Assembly: GCA_963646285.1 (NCBI GenBank)
Contig: CAVIWF010000006.1
Coordinates: 3,296-67,295, forward strand
Direction: 5' to 3'
From: CAKUFA01 sp963646285
GTDB lineage: Bacteria > Bacillota > Clostridia > Christensenellales > Aristaeellaceae
Length of the DNA stretch: 64,000 nt
Both the position numbers and the translations under genes were made by a program. Below the pieces are notes generated by a model, which was given only the letters and a program-made list of their open reading frames with translations, was not told where the DNA came from and made no database searches. Below are positions 60,078 through 64,000 of the stretch, one piece after another; the stretch's first letter is position 1, and each line of letters starts with the position of its first letter.

Positions 60078-60980
60078 TCACATGCGACCAAATAGTTCCA
60101 TATACGCAGTAGGCGTCATGGCGTAGGTCTTCCGAAAGCACCGGTTAAAGTAGCTGGCATCCGAGAAGCCGCAGGCGTAGGCAATTTCAGCAATTGACCT
60201 GCCGCTTGCGTGTTTCAGTTCCTCCACCGCCCTTTGAAGGCGATAACCAATCAGATACTGCACAGGGGTTGTTCCAATGACCGTCCTGAACAAGCGCAGA
60301 CAGGTGCTGACGCTGATCTCCGCACTTTTGGCAATATCGTCGATGGTGATTTCCTCGGCATAATGCTGCTCAATAAACAGCAATGCCTTCTTCATGCGGA
60401 GTTCATCCCGCTGGTATTGACTTGTGTAGCAGAGTTCATTTTCCACCGTGCCGGCATGGACGGCTATCAAAGATAGCGCCTGGCTCAGGCAGTACCTGAC
60501 CTGGATCGGATAGTTCTCCTTTTCGTATGCACCGTAAAGCCAAGCCTTTTCAGCAAGAGACAGAATTTCCTTCTGCCAGGGTATAGAGGCGGACAGGCGG
60601 ATATAAGGCAGGCTGGCATTGTTAAGCACGGGCGTGACACAAGATTGCCAGATCAAATCATTCGCCTGAGAAATCATTTTGGGACTGAAAACAATCACCC
60701 GCTGATGCCCGGTTTCTGTCTTCAGCTTTTCCGCATGAAGAATACCGCTATTGATAAAGAAGCCTTCTCCGGCAGGCAGCGGGAAGCTATTGCCTGCAAC
60801 CCGTGCGTGGATCATTCCCTTTTGCATCATCACGATTTCAAATTCATCGTGCCAATGGGGCGGTACCGCAATTTTTGCAAGCTCATCATCGAAAAATGCA
60901 GCCGGGAAAGCAGGGGTGCCGTACGTTAACATCTCTCGGCCATTTTCATCCACCTGATCCACCGAATGTGTCAGTGCCAT
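60078..60980 (-). CDS. AraC family transcriptional regulator with cupin sensor
   Basis: A 300-residue regulator. The N-terminal cupin domain has HWHDEFEIVMMQKG and GEGFFINSGILHAEK, the pattern of sugar-binding AraC sensors. The C-terminal HTH pair is ITIDDIAKSAEISVSTCLRLF and SIAEIAYACGFSDASYFNRCF followed by FRKTYAMTPTAYM. It is divergent to an MFS transporter, with two direct repeats in the shared 141-base gap. It is probably an activator of that transporter responding to its substrate. Confidence 0.92.
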   Translation of the reverse strand: MALTHSVDQVDENGREMLTYGTPAFPAAFFDDELAKIAVPPHWHDEFEIVMMQKGMIHARVAGNSFPLPAGEGFFINSGILHAEKLKTETGHQRVIVFSPKMISQANDLIWQSCVTPVLNNASLPYIRLSASIPWQKEILSLAEKAWLYGAYEKENYPIQVRYCLSQALSLIAVHAGTVENELCYTSQYQRDELRMKKALLFIEQHYAEEITIDDIAKSAEISVSTCLRLFRTVIGTTPVQYLIGYRLQRAVEELKHASGRSIAEIAYACGFSDASYFNRCFRKTYAMTPTAYMELFGRM

Positions 60981-60999
60981 CCACGTTCCTCCAAAACGG

Positions 61000-61072
61000 C
61001 GATTTATTCCTACCGTTAACAGCTTTCTCGCCGATTTATTCCTATACTTGCTTGTATCATAAGCGATATAAT
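61000..61072 (+). promoter_or_regulatory. AraC-type direct-repeat operator and MFS promoter
   Basis: CGATTTATTCCTA occurs twice (61000-61012 and 61032-61044), exactly 32 bases apart, about three helical turns. A perfect TATAAT (61067-61072) lies 22 bases after the second repeat with no matching -35. This is the classic layout of an activator-dependent AraC-family promoter reading towards the MFS gene. Confidence 0.75.
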
Positions 61073-61121
61073 CCTATCTGTCAACCCGCAAGATCAGAAA
61101 AATGTTTGAGGAGGACGTACC

Positions 61122-62306
61122 ATGGCTTCTTTGCTTCTGGCAGTTATTTATCTCATTTTCATCAGTCTAGGGCTTCCGGATTCCCTGCTTGGTTCCGGCT
61201 GGCCCTCCATGCAAGTGGATTTCGGCGTTCCATCGTCCTATGCCGGCTTCGTCTCCATGACGATTTCCTGCATGACAGTCATTTCTGCTCTGCTCAGCCC
61301 TCGAATGATTCGGAAATTCCAGACAAAGTGGATCGTCATCGTATCCATTGGTCTAACGGTGCTGGGACTGATTGGCTTCTCCTTTTCCGGCCAGTACTGG
61401 ATGCTTTTCGTTGCCGCCGTTCCCTATGGTCTTGGCGCAGGATGCATTGATGCCTCTGTCAATCATTATGTAGCGAATCACTATTCTTCCTCTGTCATGA
61501 ATTTCCTGCACTGCTTTTACGGCATTGGGGCAGTCATCAGTCCCTACATCATGTCCCAGGCCTTGAAGCTTGCCCGGTGGAATGAAGGCTACCGCTGGAC
61601 AGCTTATATTCAGTTCGGCATTCTGCTGGTGTGCGTTCTGTCACTGCCGCTGTGGAAGAAAACCGAAAGTCAAGAAGAAGAGAACAGTGAAAGTGCCGGC
61701 ATTAAGGAAACCCTGAAGGTTCCGGGCGTGGTGCTGACGCTGATTGCCTTCTTTGCCTACTGTTCCGGCGAGGCCACCTGTTTCCTGTGGATCCCCAGCT
61801 ATTTTGCCGGAACCAAAGCCGGCCTAAGCGCAGAAACCGTTGCATCCTTCGGCTCCCTGATCTTCGGCGGCCTGATGCTGGGCAGATTGATTGCCGGCTT
61901 CATTTCCAACAAATTGGGAGACAAACTGCTGATCCGCATCGGCCTCACCGTAGAGCTGCTGGGCATTCTGCTGGTTTTCCTGCCGATTCCCGGATACATT
62001 GTTGCAGCCATCGGTTTTGTAGTCATCGGCACCGGCATGGGACCCATTTATCCTGCGATTCAGCACATGGCGCCGTCCAATTTCGGCAAGAAGTACAGCG
62101 CTGCGGTCATCGGCATGCAGATGGCTTCCGCCTATATCGGCAGCACCCTCATGCCCATGGTTTTCGGGCAGCTGCAGCAGGCCATTGGCATTGGCATCAT
62201 GCCGGTTTATCTGCTTGTGTTTGCAGGGCTGAATTGTGGCATGCTGGAGGGTGCGTATCGGAGGATTGGGGAAAATGAGGAAGGAAAAGGGAAAGGGAAT
62301 TGCTAA
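61122..62306 (+). CDS. MFS transporter (sugar-like)
   Basis: A 394-residue major facilitator with 12 predicted helices in two halves. Features include LISLGLPDSLLGSGWPSMQVDF at the N terminus and a second half opening with FAYCSGEATCFLWIPSYF. Similar proteins are FucP/fucose-like or unknown sugar permeases. GAGGAGG precedes ATG 61122. It is regulated by the divergent AraC gene, so it probably imports the inducer that the cupin domain senses. Confidence 0.9.
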   Translation: MASLLLAVIYLIFISLGLPDSLLGSGWPSMQVDFGVPSSYAGFVSMTISCMTVISALLSPRMIRKFQTKWIVIVSIGLTVLGLIGFSFSGQYWMLFVAAVPYGLGAGCIDASVNHYVANHYSSSVMNFLHCFYGIGAVISPYIMSQALKLARWNEGYRWTAYIQFGILLVCVLSLPLWKKTESQEEENSESAGIKETLKVPGVVLTLIAFFAYCSGEATCFLWIPSYFAGTKAGLSAETVASFGSLIFGGLMLGRLIAGFISNKLGDKLLIRIGLTVELLGILLVFLPIPGYIVAAIGFVVIGTGMGPIYPAIQHMAPSNFGKKYSAAVIGMQMASAYIGSTLMPMVFGQLQQAIGIGIMPVYLLVFAGLNCGMLEGAYRRIGENEEGKGKGNC

Positions 62307-62333
62307 GGGCGGGAGCCTTCCAAAAAATAGTGG

Positions 62334-62371
62334 TTGACAAGCTTCCGATTTACGCATAAAATATGCATAAA
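62334..62371 (+). promoter_or_regulatory. darT promoter with palindrome over the -10
   Basis: TTGACA (62334-62339), a 17-base spacer and TAAAAT (62357-62362). A palindrome of nine-base arms with one mismatch (TTTACGCAT and ATGCATAAA, 62349-62371) covers the -10, as expected for autorepression of a toxin-antitoxin operon. Confidence 0.7.
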
Positions 62372-62410
62372 GGAAAATAGCATCTGGAAAAGCTGAAGGA
62401 GGGGCAGGCA

Positions 62411-63075
62411 ATGAACAGAGCGGTAGAATGGATGATAAAAGAAAGAGGCGTAAAATATTTCTATCACTTCACGCCTTTCGCCAATTTAGGCAACATTCGA
62501 GCCTTAGGAATCATTCCCAAAAAAGATGTAAAGGTAGCTTTATGGGGGGGGGAATCGGTTCTTTTGTTTCCACGGATGATCAAAGACTAGATGGATTGGA
62601 AAACTGCACGTGCTTATCCGTTTCTTTTCCGAATTATAAAATGCTGTATAAGAAGACTAATGAAGATCCTGTTTCTCCAATGGCTCTTCTTGAAATATAT
62701 GTCGAGTCTTTTTTGAACGTTGACAGCACAAGTCTTGCTTTTTTTGCAACAAATGCAGCCAAAGGACATAATAGATATAACCCCATAACAGAAGAAGAGT
62801 TTCTAGATCATTGTACTTTGAAGTGGGCGCAAGGTATGTTTTATGAATCTTGGCAAAGCTGTTGCCGGGCCGGCAACATTCCTGATCTTTACACAACGGA
62901 TCCGCAAGCCGAGATTTTATTCAAAGGAAAGATTCCTTTTGATTGTGTTCGGAGAATCCTGGTAAAGGATGCATGGGCTCAAAAAGTTATTAGTGACATT
63001 GAAGGAATTCCGACAGAAATCGATAAGGGATTGTTTAGTCCAAGGTGTGATTATCAGCATTGGAAGAAAGGATGA
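62411..63075 (+). pseudogene. darT: DarT-like DNA ADP-ribosyltransferase toxin, frameshifted at a G9 tract
   Basis: From ATG 62411 (behind AAGGAGGGG) the frame reads KYFYHFTPFANLGNIRALG, the DarT N terminus, then is lost at nine G residues (62544-62552) and stops at 62580-62582. The other frame resumes at the same tract and reads FVSTDDQRLDGLENCTCLSV then SFPNYKMLYKK, and continues to KDAWAQKV and TEIDKGLF, closing at 63075. Ten or seven G residues would join them into one protein of about 220 residues. DarT (DUF4433) ADP-ribosylates single-stranded DNA. The toxin would be off as sequenced; phase variation or a sequencing error must be separated. The antitoxin gene follows at five bases. Confidence 0.8.
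62544..62552 (+). repeat. G9 homopolymer at the darT frameshift
   Basis: Nine G residues at the exact place where the DarT reading frame breaks. Length changes of +1 or -2 restore the full frame. Confidence 0.9.
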
Positions 63076-63079
63076 TTTT

Positions 63080-63778
63080 ATGGCAAAAAGGCCTGTATTT
63101 ATAGCAGATGAAAATCCTCCCTTTTATAAAGAAGAGGATGTTGAGTTTTTCTTTTACAATGGGTTTGCCGTAAGCCAAAAGCAGAAGTCAATGAAAAGCC
63201 TACACGAGAGATATATTGCCCAGAACCCAGAGCAGCATATTTTAGAGGTGTCTACAAAATCTGATTGTCTTGACGGAGTTAGGCTGAGTGCTTTTAGCTT
63301 AAAGATTACTTTAGAAAATGGAAAGGTAGTTCCACTAGAAAGTGCCTTCCAATCTTCAAAAGTATTTGAAGGAGGCAAGCAATATTTAGATATCCTTCAA
63401 GAGAATGCCCATGATGCAAAGAAAGATGAGCGGCTCCGAACCAGCAGAAAACTGGAAGGCTTTTGTTTTGAAGGTGCAAAGTATCCGTTGGAACCGAAAG
63501 CCTTTTTTTATGACTGGCTTTACATAAGAGCATTAAGGGAGGATCCCGCTCTTGGTGATGCTGCGATGGCATATGATGCTTTTACAGATATTGAGTTTAA
63601 TCCTCAAAAATCCATCAACTGTCAAGCAAGGGCACTTGCAGTTTACGTAGGAATCCGAAAAGCAGGAATGGAAAGCTACTATCTGAAAAGCGAAGAAAGA
63701 TTCTTGGAGATTTACGGAGAGAAGCAAAACAAAAATGAAACGCAGGAGAAACAGTTAGATTTGTTTGGCTCTTTATAG
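63080..63778 (+). CDS. DarT-associated NADAR-type antitoxin
   Basis: A 232-residue protein matching the NADAR-family antitoxin that accompanies DarT1-type toxins and removes ADP-ribose from DNA. Signatures are FFFYNGFAVSQKQKSMKSLH, HILEVSTKSD, RLSAFSLK, ESAFQSSKVFEGGKQYLDIL, FFYDWLYIRAL and AYDAFTDIEFNPQKSINCQA. The ATG at 63080 follows AAGAAAGGA. The gene is A+T rich like darT, so the module was probably acquired as a unit. Identification comes from the motif pattern, not a database search. Confidence 0.85.
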   Translation: MAKRPVFIADENPPFYKEEDVEFFFYNGFAVSQKQKSMKSLHERYIAQNPEQHILEVSTKSDCLDGVRLSAFSLKITLENGKVVPLESAFQSSKVFEGGKQYLDILQENAHDAKKDERLRTSRKLEGFCFEGAKYPLEPKAFFYDWLYIRALREDPALGDAAMAYDAFTDIEFNPQKSINCQARALAVYVGIRKAGMESYYLKSEERFLEIYGEKQNKNETQEKQLDLFGSL

Positions 63779-63805
63779 CAAAGATATTCTACAGATACAA
63801 GCACA

Positions 63806-63838
63806 AGGGGCTGCTCGCAAAAGCGGCCCCTGCTTTAT
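63806..63838 (+). terminator. terminator of the darT module
   Basis: A nine-base stem with one wobble (63806-63814 with 63823-63831) is followed by a short T tract. Confidence 0.65.
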
Positions 63839-63911
63839 CTGAGATTATCGCCGTATACACCAACAAGGTTATTGCGAATCGTTTCGGTTAGTGCACATAT
63901 TCTTGCACCAC

Positions 63912-63940
63912 AAAAACCCCTCGAAGAAACTCTTCGAGGG
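63912..63940 (-). terminator. terminator of the rRNA operon
   Basis: A perfect 10-bp stem (63918-63927 with 63931-63940) is followed on the minus strand by five U residues (63912-63916). It lies just past the 5S rRNA 3' end. Confidence 0.85.
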
Positions 63941-63948
63941 AAATGGAA

Positions 63949-64000
63949 TCCGGCGACGACCTACTCTCCCGGGCCGTGTCCAGCCAAGTACCATCGGCAC
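63949..64000 (-). rRNA. rrf: 5S ribosomal RNA, 3' part (cut by window edge)
   Basis: On the minus strand the sequence reads the typical 5S 3' half: GATGGTACTTGGCTGGACAC, then GGCCCGGGAGAGTAGGTCG and the closing stem to CGCCGG. The exact 3' end is estimated within two to three bases. It marks the end of an rRNA operon entering from the right. Confidence 0.92.

Noticed and set aside
62411..63778. Classic DarTG with a macrodomain DarG antitoxin
   Set aside because: The downstream protein has NADAR-type motifs (DAFTDIEFNPQKSINCQA) rather than a macrodomain.
63779..63911. tRNA gene between the DarT module and 5S rRNA
   Set aside because: No cloverleaf-compatible sequence with a T-loop GGTTCGAA-type motif was seen; only a terminator hairpin is present.

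Overview
The window looks like chromosomal DNA from an anaerobic Clostridia-type member of the Bacillota. The evidence is the ylxM-ffh-rpsP-khpA-rimM-trmD block, a class 1B pyrD/pyrK pair, YkuD and PBP1A wall genes, a C-terminally short AlaRS and consensus TTGACA/TATAAT promoters. By eye the core is in the mid-50s % G+C. Three stretches are clearly more A+T rich: a DUF262 gene near 22.6-25.6 kb, an orphan gene at 57.9-60.0 kb and a DarT module at 62.4-63.8 kb. Exported solute-binding proteins have signal peptides without an obvious lipobox cysteine, which would be odd for a plain monoderm. The lineage below phylum is a guess.

Layout. 0-7 kb: end of an unknown gene, a metal P-type ATPase with its own operator, two envelope genes, a polar amino-acid ABC importer, and a DUF4230 gene with a 59-residue membrane microprotein. 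7-13.3 kb (minus strand): a compact UMP operon pyrC-K-D-F-E-B-I plus an ASCH-domain gene, from one promoter with almost no leader. 13.4-17.4 kb (plus): SRP, ribosome and tRNA-modification genes. 17.4-22.6 kb: two MATE transporters and alaS; the second MATE gene has a leader with an attenuator-like hairpin. 22.6-28.3 kb: a DUF262/DUF1524 nuclease-like defence gene and an AAA+ ATPase with an unknown partner.

28.4-37 kb holds the most interesting system. It is a seven-gene minus-strand operon encoding a NifH-like iron protein, two NifD/NifK-like subunits, a flavodoxin and a FecBCD-type importer whose binding protein is a tandem duplication. A divergent AraC-type regulator sits beside it. No nif cofactor-assembly genes are present, so this is a nitrogenase-like reductase coupled to uptake, with an unknown substrate. 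A CofE-like ligase gene follows the regulator.

37.9-44 kb: a frameshifted metallo-beta-lactamase-fold gene, mnmG, a nucleoside hydrolase, a lactaldehyde-reductase-like alcohol dehydrogenase and an esterase. 44-57.7 kb (minus): a giant surface protein, CvpA, an L,D-transpeptidase, then a DNA-repair/wall operon (PBP1A, a tiny PD-(D/E)XK nuclease, SNF2 helicase, endonuclease IV, Nudix-HAD fusion). 57.8-64 kb: an orphan 712-residue protein, a divergent AraC/MFS pair with direct-repeat operators, a DarT-NADAR toxin-antitoxin module whose toxin is broken at a nine-G tract, and the 3' end of a 5S rRNA gene on the minus strand.
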